Below, piece by piece: positions 52,122-64,000 of a stretch of DNA of 64,000 bases. The notes beneath the pieces were generated by a model that made no database searches, had not been told where the DNA came from, and saw only the letters and a list, made by a program, of their open reading frames with translations. Each line of letters starts with the position of its first letter. Positions within the stretch are counted from its first letter, which is position 1. Source of the DNA: Sorangium cellulosum (GTDB taxonomy: Bacteria > Myxococcota_A > Polyangia > Polyangiales > Polyangiaceae). The stretch is from the NCBI RefSeq assembly GCF_002950945.1, contig NZ_CP012673.1:6075001-6139000 (forward strand), in the 5' to 3' direction. The translations under genes and the position numbers were made by a program.

Positions 52122-54550
52122 GCGCTCCTCCGCGGGCGCGCCCGGCTCGGGCCGGAGGGGAACGGGATCTCCGGGTCGCCGAGCAGGCGCTCGATCAGCC
52201 GCTCCAGCTCGCGCGCCGAGCGGGCCGACGGCCCCGCCGCGAGGATCTTGCGCGCGCGCGCCTCGATCGTCCGGCGCTCGTCGGCCGTGAGCCGATCGAG
52301 CACGCCAGGCGGGAGGCCGAGGAACGAGAGCAGCCCGAGCAACACGTCGCCCTCGCGCGGCTCGCCTTCGTCGCCGTCCGCGATCACGCCGGCGGCGCCC
52401 TCCGCTTCGTCGAAGAGGCTGAACTCGGGCGCGAGCAGCGCGTCGAGCTCCTCCCCGGCGACGTCGGGGCGCGGCGCCTTCAGGCCGGGCAGCGGCTCGC
52501 CGAGGGCGTCGATCGAGGCGGGGCCACGGCGCGCCGCGCGCCGCTCGCGCCGCCGGAGCGCCCCGAGCAGGCCGCGCAGACGAGCGAGCTCGCTGTGCGG
52601 CCAGGCCGCCGCGCCCAGCGCGATCAGGCGCTCCGCGATGGGTGTGTCGCCCGCGGCGAGCGCGGCCTCCGCGAGCGCGGCGAGCGCCCCGGCGGACTCC
52701 GCGCCGCCGCGCGCCTGCCGCGCCGCCTCGACGAGCGCGCCCGCGACGCCGAAGAGCCAGGACGCCGCGGCGAGCTTCATGAGCGCGGGCGGTGAGGACC
52801 ACCAGGCGCGCACGGCCTCGACGAGCCTCGCGCGGCCCGCCGCGCTCCCGTCGAGCTCCGCCGCGAGCGAGACACACGCGGCGTCGAAGGCGAGCTGCGC
52901 GGCGGGATCGAGGGCCTCGCGGTGCGCCGCGGCCCGCGCCTCGATCGCGCTGACCTGGCTGCGCGCGGCGCGCGCGGCGCGGCGCAGCTCGGCGGCGAGC
53001 GCGCCCGCCGTGGCGGCGGCGGGGGCGAGCTCGGCGAACGGCGCGAGGTCTGCGCGCCGGCCGCGCACCTCGCGCGCCTCGGCCGCGAGCGCCGGATCCC
53101 GCGTCGCCTCGGCCGCCTGCACGATCGCGGCGTCCACGCCCTCGCGCCCGCCGCGCCGCTTCGCGAGCGCGATCTTCAGCCGCCATGCGTCGACGTCCTC
53201 GGGGCGGTCGGCGAGCACCTTCTCGACCAGCCCGAGGGCGCGCTCGGGTTGTGCCTCCGCGAGCACACGCGCCTCGATCAGGTCGGCGTCGCGGGCGAGG
53301 GTCCCCGAGGCCTTCGCCCGCCCCACGTCGAGCGAGGCGCGGGCGGCCTTCAGGTTGCCCTCGGCGCCCCAGGCCTCGGCCGCGATCAGGGCGGCGGCCG
53401 CGGCGAGCGGCGCCGCCGCGGGCGTGCGGGAGAGCGCGCGGGCGAGGTGGTCGGCGATCGCCGCGGCCTCGGCGCCCCGGTCGTCGTGGCGCACGCCGCA
53501 CTCGGCGCAGACGGCGCCCGCCTGGAGGAGGGCGAGCTTCAGCCTGCCGCGCAGCGCCTCGACGAGGTCGCCCCCGAGCCCGATCGCCCGATCGAAGGCC
53601 CGCGCGGCCCGCTCCGGCTCGGCCGCGAGGCAAGCGAAGCCCTCGTAGAGGCAGGCGGTCGCGCGGTCCTGCTCGTCGAACACGTCGGCGCCGAAGCGCT
53701 GCGCCACGCCCAGCGCGGTCCGCTCCCCTGCCCCGCTGGTGAGCGCCGGCGGCGCCTGCGTCGCGAGCGCCCGCGCCGCGGCCCGCGCGCGGGCGAGCTG
53801 AAGGGCGCCGTCGTCGAGCTGCAAGCGTCGTCCGATGTCCAGCGCGAGGTCGGCGTTCGTCTCGCTCGCGGCGAGGACCAGCGCCTCGTGTGCGCCCGCC
53901 ACGGCGCGCAGGGCGGAGGAGCCCGCGAGCAGCGGCAGCGCGGCGGAGAGCGGCCTGCCGTCGGCGCCCTCCTGCACGTCGATGGCCGCCCGGATCTCGG
54001 CGGCGAGCACCACCTTCCGCTGGGCCGGCGCGACGCGCTTCAGCAGCGCCCGCCCCGCCGCGAGCTCGCCGCGCACGGCGGCCGACACCGCCGCTGCGGC
54101 GGCGTGCAGCGCGCGCAGGCCGGCGCTCGACGCGGTGCCGGGGGGCTCCGGTGCGACGCCGCGCGCGGCGCCGACCAGCGGCCCCACCACGGCCCGGACC
54201 TCGGGATCGCCCGAGGCGAGCTGCGCCGCCTCGGCGTCGTCCCCCAGCGCGAAGGCCGCGAGCGCCTGCTCGAGGCGGAGCCGCGCGCTCCGGCCAGCCC
54301 CCGCCGCCGCGAGGCGCCGGGCGGCCCGGAGCTGCCCCGAGCGCCGGAGCCGGCCGGCCAGCGCAATGGCGCTCTCGACGACCGGGCTCCCCGCGTCCTC
54401 CGGCGCCATCGCGCCGAGCGCGGCCGTGAGCTGCTGCGCCGCGAGCTCCGGGCTCCTGTCCGCGAGCGCCCGTATCGCTGCCGGATCATGAGCCGCGATC
54501 GCGCGCTGGGCCTGCCGCTCGCGTCGTTCACGCCTGCTGCGTTTCCCCAT
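52118..54550 (-). CDS. 810-aa helical-repeat (TPR-like) protein heading the Hsp70 operon
   Basis: This long Ala/Leu/Arg-rich, almost entirely helical protein starts MGKRSRRERRERQAQRAI. TPR-like pairs are visible, e.g. AYRs of the form LARALSRTPAAAPLAAAAALIAAEAWGAEGNLKAARASL and RALGLVEKVLADRPEDVDAWRLKIALAKRRGG. A CAECGVRHDDRG segment (~355) may bind metal. The C-terminus (from ~700) is acidic then basic (LGLLSFLGLPPGVLDRL...). No signal peptide or membrane helix is seen. Overlap with the J-protein gene and its first position suggest it is the scaffold or client adaptor of the Hsp70 system. No named family was recognised. Confidence 0.82.
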   Translation of the reverse strand: MGKRSRRERRERQAQRAIAAHDPAAIRALADRSPELAAQQLTAALGAMAPEDAGSPVVESAIALAGRLRRSGQLRAARRLAAAGAGRSARLRLEQALAAFALGDDAEAAQLASGDPEVRAVVGPLVGAARGVAPEPPGTASSAGLRALHAAAAAVSAAVRGELAAGRALLKRVAPAQRKVVLAAEIRAAIDVQEGADGRPLSAALPLLAGSSALRAVAGAHEALVLAASETNADLALDIGRRLQLDDGALQLARARAAARALATQAPPALTSGAGERTALGVAQRFGADVFDEQDRATACLYEGFACLAAEPERAARAFDRAIGLGGDLVEALRGRLKLALLQAGAVCAECGVRHDDRGAEAAAIADHLARALSRTPAAAPLAAAAALIAAEAWGAEGNLKAARASLDVGRAKASGTLARDADLIEARVLAEAQPERALGLVEKVLADRPEDVDAWRLKIALAKRRGGREGVDAAIVQAAEATRDPALAAEAREVRGRRADLAPFAELAPAAATAGALAAELRRAARAARSQVSAIEARAAAHREALDPAAQLAFDAACVSLAAELDGSAAGRARLVEAVRAWWSSPPALMKLAAASWLFGVAGALVEAARQARGGAESAGALAALAEAALAAGDTPIAERLIALGAAAWPHSELARLRGLLGALRRRERRAARRGPASIDALGEPLPGLKAPRPDVAGEELDALLAPEFSLFDEAEGAAGVIADGDEGEPREGDVLLGLLSFLGLPPGVLDRLTADERRTIEARARKILAAGPSARSARELERLIERLLGDPEIPFPSGPSRARPRRSA

Positions 54551-54873
54551 AAGCGAGGAGGCTTATAACCAACCATGTTGTTTGAAGGAAGCGAGTCGGA
54601 GCCAAATATCGGCACATAAATACACGCGCCAACAAGCCTTTTTCGTGACAATTCCCAACAACCAATCGCAAAGGCATTCACGAGACAGGAATCTCCTCGG
54701 TCGCTCGCCACGAATTGCAAACATTGGACTGTAGGCACAATGCAAATACGGGACGCCGTCCGCTGGCGAGCTGCCGGGCTGCGACTCGCTGGTGAGGTGG
54801 CGACGACACCCCGCCTTCGCTGGCGCGCATGAGCTCCCCCCACGGGTCGCGCTCGTCCGACCGCGACCGTTCC
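54551..54873. other. AT-rich intergenic stretch upstream of the Hsp70 operon
   Basis: Positions ~54560-54760 are far less GC-rich than the rest of the window. A 60-codon minus-strand frame (54563-54745) is open but lacks family features and GC3 bias, so it is not called. The stretch likely holds the operon promoter or is a small foreign insertion. Confidence 0.45.
54563..54568 (-). promoter_or_regulatory. Possible -10 element of the Hsp70 operon
   Basis: TTATAA on the minus strand lies 12 nt before the ATG at 54550 within a ~200-nt AT-rich stretch. No Shine-Dalgarno-like sequence precedes the ATG, so a leaderless or near-leaderless transcript is possible. No good -35 or heat-shock (sigma-32-type) box is visible. 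Confidence 0.3.
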
Positions 54874-55131
54874 GCGCCGGCGGGTGGGTCCGCGCGCGCC
54901 GACGTGGCGCGGGCGGGCGCGCCGAGCACCGACCGAGGTGCCATAAGGCTCCAGCGGGCTCGCGGTCCCAGGCGCGCCTCGTGTGGCGCGCAACGAAACG
55001 TCCCAGTCAGCAAGGCCCGAAGGGAGACATGCCGGGCGGTGTCCCCAGCGCAAGCTCCTTCGTCCCAGTCTTGCCGGTTGGCCAGCGCCCGCCCGCGCCA
55101 CGTCGGCGCGCGCGGACCCACCCGCCGGCGC
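54874..55131. repeat. Hairpin-armed structured element, copy 2
   Basis: Perfect 47-bp inverted arms (54874-54920 and 55085-55131) enclose a 164-nt core with the same conserved blocks as copy 1 (agcaccgaccgaggtgcc at 54925; cagcaaggcccgaaggg at 55008). The equivalent internal hairpin here is gcgcgcc/ggcgcgc with a tcgtgt loop. Only the outermost gcgccggc of the arms is shared with copy 1; the rest differs but remains perfectly self-complementary. It lies in the divergent region between the Hsp70 operon and a lipoprotein gene, 77 nt before the latter. Confidence 0.85.
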
Positions 55132-55208
55132 CGCGTATACCGTCCCCGCCCCCGCGCCGCCGCCTTTCGGGTAGCGCCGCTCCCCGGCTTGGACTAGTCC
55201 CCCTGCCG

Positions 55209-56399
55209 ATGCCGATGGGCCGAGCTCGTGCTGGTGTGACGACCTTCTTCGCTGCGGATCGCGGAGGTGCGCTGTCCCCGCCCGCCCGATCGGCGGGCCG
55301 CGCCCTGGCGCTCGCCGCCGTCGCGCTCGCGGCCTGCACCAGCAGCGGCAACGACGACGAACAACAGGTCCAGATGTCCCTCACCATCGACCCGGCCGCC
55401 TTCCTCGGCGACGTGCGGTGCTCGAACGAGGAGGGCGCCATCCGCAGCTATGTCGCCACGCTCACGGACGAGAGCGCGGAGGGCGGCCCGACCCTCCTCG
55501 CCTCCTCCCCGCCGATCCCCTGCTCCTCGCGCGTGACGTTCACCGAGATCGTCGAGGGCCGCTCGTACCGGGCCGAGATCGACGGCTACGGCCGCTTCGC
55601 CGAGGAGCTCACGCCGCGCGGCGGCGAGACGTCCGGCAGCCGCGAGATGCTCGCCGGGCGGGACACGGTCGACCCGCGGTGGACGTGGGCGTGCTCCGGC
55701 CCCGACGAGGGCGGGATCGTCGCGCGGAAGGGCGTCAACGTCGTCTTCCGGGGCTGCTCTCCGCTCACCGCCGACACCGACCCCCAGCCCACGGCGATCG
55801 AGCTCGACCCGACGCGCGCGCTCGGCGCGCTGCGCTGCGAGGCCGACGGCGGCACGGTCGCGTCGTTCGACATCGTCCCCGAGGACGGCGCGCTGGCGCC
55901 CGTGCTCGGGATCACGTGTCCGCCCGAGCAGACGCCCACGTACAACCTGGACGACCTCGGCGTCCCCCCGGGACGAGCGTACTCCTTCCGCCTCGAGGCC
56001 CGGGACGCCGCCGGCGCGGTGGCGTTCGGGTCGGCCTGCGTCGCGGTGGCGGACGAGGGCGTCACGGCGGCGGCCGCCTGCGATCCGCTCTCGGCGACCG
56101 GCGCGCTGGAGATCGACCTCGACGCGCTCCTCGCCGAGGAGGACCTCGCCTGCGGGGACGGGGCGTCCGTCTACTTCGCGACCGTGGCGCCCGCCGGCCA
56201 GACCGAGGCCGAGGAGCTCCTGATCGGCCCCGTCCCGTGCGGCGAGCGCGCGTTCGTCTCCCCGCTCGTCCCCGGCGTCTACGGCGCCTCGGTCGAGGTG
56301 CTCGACCGCAAGGGGGACCCGGTGCGCACCGCCGCCTGTGACGGCGAGGTCCGCCCCGGCGCGACCACCCGCGCCGCGTGCGCCGTCAGCTCTCCCTAG
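55209..56399 (+). CDS. Hypothetical lipoprotein
   Basis: This 396-aa protein starts at ATG 55209 (MPMGRARAG). The signal peptide ALALAAVALAACTSSGN (lipobox LAAC, Cys ~45) predicts lipidation. The mature part seems to hold three related beta-sandwich-like modules, each opening with a similar phrase (LTIDPAAFLGDVRCSNEEG, IELDPTRALGALRCEADGG, IDLDALLAEEDLACGDG) and containing paired Cys. No family was recognised. The upstream frame stays open through the repeat element, but those residues are not part of the protein. Confidence 0.78.
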   Translation: MPMGRARAGVTTFFAADRGGALSPPARSAGRALALAAVALAACTSSGNDDEQQVQMSLTIDPAAFLGDVRCSNEEGAIRSYVATLTDESAEGGPTLLASSPPIPCSSRVTFTEIVEGRSYRAEIDGYGRFAEELTPRGGETSGSREMLAGRDTVDPRWTWACSGPDEGGIVARKGVNVVFRGCSPLTADTDPQPTAIELDPTRALGALRCEADGGTVASFDIVPEDGALAPVLGITCPPEQTPTYNLDDLGVPPGRAYSFRLEARDAAGAVAFGSACVAVADEGVTAAAACDPLSATGALEIDLDALLAEEDLACGDGASVYFATVAPAGQTEAEELLIGPVPCGERAFVSPLVPGVYGASVEVLDRKGDPVRTAACDGEVRPGATTRAACAVSSP

Positions 56400-56423
56400 C
56401 GCCGCCTCGGCTCGCCGCCGCTC

Positions 56424-56452
56424 GAGGCCGGCAAACCCTTTGCGCCGGCCTC
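56424..56452 (+). terminator. Hairpin after the lipoprotein gene
   Basis: A perfect 9-bp inverted repeat (gaggccggc at 56424 with gccggcctc at 56444) has an 11-nt loop and is followed by tccccctt. It lies 25 nt past the stop at 56399 and upstream of gyrA. It is a likely factor-independent-like terminator adapted to high GC. Confidence 0.55.
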
Positions 56453-56664
56453 CCCCTTGGAGTACCTGAACGCATCCGTCGCACCCCCTGAACAGCGCGG
56501 GTCCAGGGGCAGGCGGCGGAGGCCGAACTCGACCTCGTCGCACGTCGATCGAGGCTGCGGACGCCTCCACCGGTCTGCCCGACGCACGCACGATCCGCGC
56601 TGGGATGGGCCTCACGACGGGGCCGCGCGCGCCGCGCCCGCCCCGCGCCTCGGGTTCAGATCCC

Positions 56665-59301
<2,637 letters not shown>

Positions 59302-59394
59302 GGGAGGCGGCCCGGGCCTCGTGAGCGGCCCGCCTCGCGGACCTGGCGAGCTCATCATGAGAGCTCCGGGGCGTGGACTCGAGAGCTCGGCAGA

Positions 59395-60063
59395 TCACGG
59401 CGCCGCGGATAACCCGCCGTCCTCGACGGAGAGCTCCGCGCCGGGGCTCCCCTCGGAGGGCCGCGGCCGGTGCGCGCCGCGCCGCTCGGCAGGGCGGTCC
59501 GGCCGCGCGCTGGTGCCCTGTTCCTGGGCGCGGCCCCGCACGAGCCGCGCGAGCTCGGTCACGTGCTCGTCGTCCGCGCTCATCGCCTCGAGCGCCTCGG
59601 CGAGCCGCAGGACGTACTCCACGTTCGAGCCGCTCGGCCCGCGCGACGCGAGCACCTGCGCCGCGATCTCGGCGAGCGGCGCCTCGCCCAGGTAGTCCGA
59701 GTTGCCTGGCGTGGCCAGGTACACCGTGGCCGTCCAGGCCGCGCCCTCCGCGCGCCCATCGGCCAGGTACAGGGGCACGTCGTGCCGCGCATATCCCCCC
59801 TGCTCGCGGTGGTCCAGCGCGCGGAGCACCTCGTCGAGATCCGCCGGGGCGATCCGGTACGCCATCCCCCAGCAGCGCGCGCCGGGCTCCGGGATCAACG
59901 TGACCACCCGTCCAGGCGCCCCGGGGACGCCGCGATGATCGGTGGACCCCTGCCAGAAGCGGCGCGCCCACCCCGTGATGTACCCGGGCGCCATCTCCTC
60001 GAAGCGGAACGCCGGCCGCCAGATCAGCGAGCCGTAGCCGAAGATCCAGGTCTCACGATGCAC
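59395..60063 (-). CDS. chaC: ChaC-like gamma-glutamylcyclotransferase
   Basis: This 222-aa protein starts at GTG with MHRETWIFGYGSLIWRPAF, the substrate-binding GYGSL motif. RALDHREQGGYAR holds the catalytic Glu, and YLATPGNSDYLGEAPLAEIAAQ and the following helix match ChaC. It degrades glutathione to 5-oxoproline and Cys-Gly. The last ~40 residues (RGRAQEQGTSARPDRPAERRG...) are a disordered extension. It converges on gyrA. Confidence 0.9.
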   Translation of the reverse strand: MHRETWIFGYGSLIWRPAFRFEEMAPGYITGWARRFWQGSTDHRGVPGAPGRVVTLIPEPGARCWGMAYRIAPADLDEVLRALDHREQGGYARHDVPLYLADGRAEGAAWTATVYLATPGNSDYLGEAPLAEIAAQVLASRGPSGSNVEYVLRLAEALEAMSADDEHVTELARLVRGRAQEQGTSARPDRPAERRGAHRPRPSEGSPGAELSVEDGGLSAAP

Positions 60064-60128
60064 GACGCCAGGTTATCCGATCGCGCCGCCGGATGGGCCC
60101 GCTTGTGGACCTCAGGGCCTTCCAGCGG

Positions 60129-60259
60129 TAACCGGTCCTCCTCCTGACGTGCAAGGACATCAAGGCCGACAGCTTCGAGCCGTGCTGGGCGGCTGTCACC
60201 AAGGTGATTCAGGCACTCTACCGCGAGCACCGCTATCCGCTCGACGCGGGCTGGCCCGC
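60129..60259 (+). pseudogene. Possible coding remnant
   Basis: After an in-frame TAA, the plus strand reads a composition-normal peptide (LTCKDIKADSFEPCWAAV..., then IQALYREHRYPLD). It has protein-like features but no start, and its frame runs into the antisense of the next gene. It could be the tail of a decayed gene. No family was identified. The surrounding 196-nt gap holds nothing else. Confidence 0.25.
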
Positions 60260-61456
<1,197 letters not shown>

Positions 61457-61491
61457 GGTGCAGCCTGATACCACGACCGCAGGCGGAAACG

Positions 61492-62952
61492 TCACCGCCT
61501 GCACCACGAGAGCGACGGCGGCACCCAGCCGCCCAGCGCGCGCTCCAGGTGCTGCGCCACGGCGATGGTCACGTGATCGTTGCCGTGGATCGCCGCCACC
61601 TGGACCCCGAGCGGCAGCCCCTCGCCGTTCAGGCCGAGCGGGACCTGCGTCGCCGGCATCTCCATCACGTTGAGGACGGCGGTGTACGTCCACTGGAAGG
61701 GCGGCAGGAGCGGCGCGTAGTGCCGGGGCGCGGGCCTCGGGTACGACGGGTAAAGCATCACCCCCCGCTCGCCGAGGCGCGCCACGAGCTCGGCCCGCAG
61801 CGCCTTGCCGAGCTCCACGGCGCGGCGGGCGCGCGCCGGGAGCCGCTGGCCGACGTCCTCCAGCAACAGGAGGGCGAGGGCGGGCAACGTGTGCGGCGAG
61901 CGCCGGATCGACCACCGGGCGAGCTCGCGCGAGAGGCTCACCGGCCGGCCGTTCCCCAGCAGCGCGCGGAACGTGGCGCCGCCGGCCGTGCCCACCATCG
62001 CCGTCCAGATGTCGAGCGTCCGCGCGAGCAGGTCGATCCGCGCCTCGCGCACCGCGGCCCCCCGCGCCGCGAGCGCCCGGACCGCCCGCCGCTGCGCCGC
62101 CAGGAGATCGGGGCTCACCCTCCAGGTGCCGTCGTGCTCGACCGAGAGCACCGTCAGCCCGGCGAGGTCGACCGAGGCAGGATCGCCGAGCGGCAGCGGC
62201 GCGCAGCTGGGATCACGCCCGTCGGGGCCCGCGAGCACCCGGAGCACCGGCATGAGGTCCTCGGCGCGCCGCGCGATCGGCCCCGCCGTCAGGAACCGGA
62301 GCCCGCGCTCGCCCGGCAGCGGGTACTGCCCCGAGGTCGGCACGAGCCCGCCGGTCGGTTTGTGCCCGAACACGCCGTTGAAGAACGCGGGCATCCGGAT
62401 CGAGCCGCCGATGTCCGAGCCGAGCCCGACGGGCGCGCCGCCCGCGCCGACCACCGCGCCCTCCCCACCCGAGCTGCCGCCCGCGGTGCGCGCCGGATCG
62501 TAGGGGTTGTTCGTCCGGCCGTAGATCCGGTTGCTCGTCTCCATCCACATGCAGAGCTCGGAGACGTTGGTGACCCCGAGCGGGATGAACCCCGCGGCGC
62601 GCAGGCGCGCCACGGTGACCGCGTCCTCGTCCGCGCACACGCCGGCGCGCGCGACGAGGCCCGCGGAGTTCGGCATGCCCGCGACGGCGAAGCTCTCCTT
62701 GATCGAGCACGGCACCCCGAGGAACGGCGGCGCCGCGGCCGGCCCGACCCGCGCGAGGAGCGCGTCGGCCGCGCGCGCCTCGGCGCGCGCCGCGTCGAAC
62801 CGCTCCGCCACCACCGCGTTGAGCGTCGGGTTCACCCGCTCGACGCGCCGGATGTGGGCCTCCACGACCTCGGCCGACGTCACGGCCCGGGCGCGGATCA
62901 ACGCAGCGAGCCGCGTGGCCGAGTGCAAGAGCAGCGGATCTCGTGACGGCAT
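61492..62952 (-). CDS. Amidase signature family hydrolase (FAAH2-like)
   Basis: This is a 486-aa amidase. The Ser-cisSer-Lys triad is complete: Lys in VPCSIKESFAVAGMPNSAG, cis-Ser in ARTAGGSSGGEGAVV and nucleophile Ser in GSDIGGSIRMPAFFNG. FGHKPTGGLVPTSGQYP follows. ATG 62952 (MPSRDPLLLHSATRLAAL) fits the family better than longer in-frame starts. The pattern resembles fatty-acid amide hydrolase 2-type enzymes. It is probably co-transcribed with the downstream saccharopine-dehydrogenase-like gene. Confidence 0.9.
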   Translation of the reverse strand: MPSRDPLLLHSATRLAALIRARAVTSAEVVEAHIRRVERVNPTLNAVVAERFDAARAEARAADALLARVGPAAAPPFLGVPCSIKESFAVAGMPNSAGLVARAGVCADEDAVTVARLRAAGFIPLGVTNVSELCMWMETSNRIYGRTNNPYDPARTAGGSSGGEGAVVGAGGAPVGLGSDIGGSIRMPAFFNGVFGHKPTGGLVPTSGQYPLPGERGLRFLTAGPIARRAEDLMPVLRVLAGPDGRDPSCAPLPLGDPASVDLAGLTVLSVEHDGTWRVSPDLLAAQRRAVRALAARGAAVREARIDLLARTLDIWTAMVGTAGGATFRALLGNGRPVSLSRELARWSIRRSPHTLPALALLLLEDVGQRLPARARRAVELGKALRAELVARLGERGVMLYPSYPRPAPRHYAPLLPPFQWTYTAVLNVMEMPATQVPLGLNGEGLPLGVQVAAIHGNDHVTIAVAQHLERALGGWVPPSLSWCRR

Positions 62953-63096
62953 GGCAAGGGGTGGGATCAGGCGCGGGACGACGACCCGGGTCAAGGGTCG
63001 CCGCTGCGCGCCGCGCTCCACGCCACGCGGGCGCGCGGGCCGCCATGGATGAGCGTGGCCGGGCGCTGCCGCGCGCGGGCGCGCGCTCGCCGCGCC

Positions 63097-64000
63097 TCAC
63101 TCCCGCGCCGCGGCGAGCTCGCGCGCCCGCGCGCGCTGCGGGAAAGCCCAGCGCACCGCCCCGGTCACCAGCCAGTCGACGGCCCCGTCGCTCCCGACCT
63201 GGATCCCCGGATCGACGTACACCTGCACGCGCTCGCTGATCTCCGTCCCCACCTCGAGCACGCTCGTCGAGACGAGGCGCGGCGCGGCGAGGTGGTTGAT
63301 CTGGAAGCTCTGGTCGGGCTGCACCCAGAACCCGCGCGGCAGCGCGAGGATCGCGAACGGCCGGACCACCGACGCCTGGATGTCGTCGCGCCGCGGATCG
63401 CCGCCGAACGACGCGACGTGCTGCAGCTGGAGCCCCACGCGCGCGGCCCCCGACAGGCGGACGAACGCCTGGACGAGCGGCGCGATCTGGTTCTTCCCCG
63501 CGCCGAGCGCGCGGCTCGTCGCCGAGTCGAGGACGAGATCCGAGCCGAGGACGAGCGCGAAGCGCGGCGTCCCGACGGCGCGGACGAGCGGCCGGACCAG
63601 GATGTCGCCGAGCCCCGCGTCGCGCTCGCCCAGGGCCCCGCCCGCGTAGGCGAGCGGCACGTCGGCGCGCAGCGAGAAGCTCCCGCCCACGGCGTAGTCC
63701 CCGCGGATCACCGCCGCGTTGAAGAAGCCTCGGCTGCCGCGGGTGATGTAGTCGTTCCGGAGCTCGACGAACGTGCCGAGGGTGGCGGGCGCCGAGGGGG
63801 TCTGCACGCGCGGCGTCGCGGCGCTGCGGGGGCCCGGCCCGCGCGACGGCGCCGGGGGCCGCGCGGGCAGCGCCGGCCGCGCGGGCTGGGCGCTCGCGGC
63901 GCGCGCCGACGCGGATAGCGCGCGCGCCGACGTCGACGCGGAGCGCGCGTCCGCGGCCCCCGCTGGCGCGCTTCCGAGCGCGAGGACCACGACGAGCGCT
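63097..64000 (-). CDS. Outer-membrane beta-barrel protein, N-terminus outside window
   Basis: About 301 residues are visible, with the frame open to the right edge. The first residues (ALVVVLALGSAPAGAADA) look like the end of a signal peptide, so only a few codons are probably missing. A Ala/Pro-rich spacer precedes amphipathic beta strands (TFVELRNDYITRGSRGFFNAAVIRGDYAVGG, FSLRADVPLAYAGG, IQASVVRPFAILALPRGFWVQPDQS) and a final strand region ending VTGAVRWAFPQR. It resembles the family often called putative transporter/porin-like OM proteins. Substrate unknown. Confidence 0.75.
   Translation of the reverse strand, partial: ALVVVLALGSAPAGAADARSASTSARALSASARAASAQPARPALPARPPAPSRGPGPRSAATPRVQTPSAPATLGTFVELRNDYITRGSRGFFNAAVIRGDYAVGGSFSLRADVPLAYAGGALGERDAGLGDILVRPLVRAVGTPRFALVLGSDLVLDSATSRALGAGKNQIAPLVQAFVRLSGAARVGLQLQHVASFGGDPRRDDIQASVVRPFAILALPRGFWVQPDQSFQINHLAAPRLVSTSVLEVGTEISERVQVYVDPGIQVGSDGAVDWLVTGAVRWAFPQRARARELAAARE

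Noticed and set aside
54563..54745. 60-codon minus-strand ORF in the AT-rich island
   Set aside because: It has no recognisable domain or codon bias like its neighbours and overlaps the likely promoter region; it is probably chance.

Overview
The window is very GC-rich, with frequent GTG starts, stop/start overlaps of 1-4 nt, alanine/glycine-rich lipoproteins, a serine/threonine kinase, hybrid signalling proteins, paired MlaE permeases and a MoxR/DUF58/SpoIIM/RDD membrane cluster. This fits a myxobacterium, most likely a Sorangium/Polyangium-type member of Polyangiales. That placement is inference from style and gene content; no 16S gene is present. Most of the window looks like vertically inherited chromosome. 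No integrase, transposase, prophage, CRISPR array, rRNA or convincing tRNA was found.

Layout. 1-8.5 kb: the 3' end of rtcB, a subtilase lipoprotein, a methyltransferase/sugar-epimerase pair, a GST, a KefB-type antiporter and an EamA transporter. 8.7-12.9 kb: a phospholipid-transport (Mla-like) locus with two MlaE permeases, a divergent MlaF ATPase and an MCE protein, then a 71-aa biotinyl carrier. 13.3-20.5 kb: a coiled-coil membrane protein, pyrF, an RlmB/TrmH methyltransferase, a receiver-histidine kinase translationally coupled to a cysteine desulfurase, and lnt. 20.5-24.4 kb: a ParE/RelE-like toxin-antitoxin pair, a structured repeat element, a DUF72 protein, a YprB-like nuclease and coaE. 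24.7-32.1 kb: a PAS-GGDEF-EAL protein, an NAD-salvage pair (nicotinamidase, pncB), and folD with an esterase and a protein methyltransferase. 32.1-39.1 kb: a six-gene co-oriented cluster RDD-SpoIIM-membrane protein-DUF4129/DUF4350-MoxR-DUF58. 39.4-48.4 kb: membrane proteins, a second DUF72 protein, a PYROXD2-like oxidoreductase, a Gly-rich lipoprotein, a sugar nucleotidyltransferase and a Ser/Thr kinase with a degenerate GGDEF tail. 49.3-54.6 kb: a four-gene overlapping operon encoding an 810-aa solenoid protein, a J-domain protein, a GrpE-like factor and an Hsp70. 55.2-64 kb: a lipoprotein, gyrA, chaC, a saccharopine-dehydrogenase-like protein, an amidase and a partial outer-membrane protein.

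The two most notable things are these. (1) A dispersed element occurs at 21168-21415 and 54874-55131. Each copy has perfect inverted arms (38 bp and 47 bp). The arms differ in sequence between copies yet pair perfectly within each copy, and they enclose a ~165-170 nt core with strongly conserved blocks and internal hairpins. This is the pattern expected for selection on structure, such as a structured RNA or a hairpin DNA element. (2) The 49.3-54.6 kb operon looks like a self-contained accessory Hsp70 system with its own J protein (carrying an unusual HPPD motif), its own nucleotide-exchange factor and a large helical-repeat partner. Further points are a Ser/Thr kinase fused to a GGDEF domain that has lost every catalytic residue, a Leu at the quinolone-critical GyrA position, and several minisatellite-like intergenic repeats.
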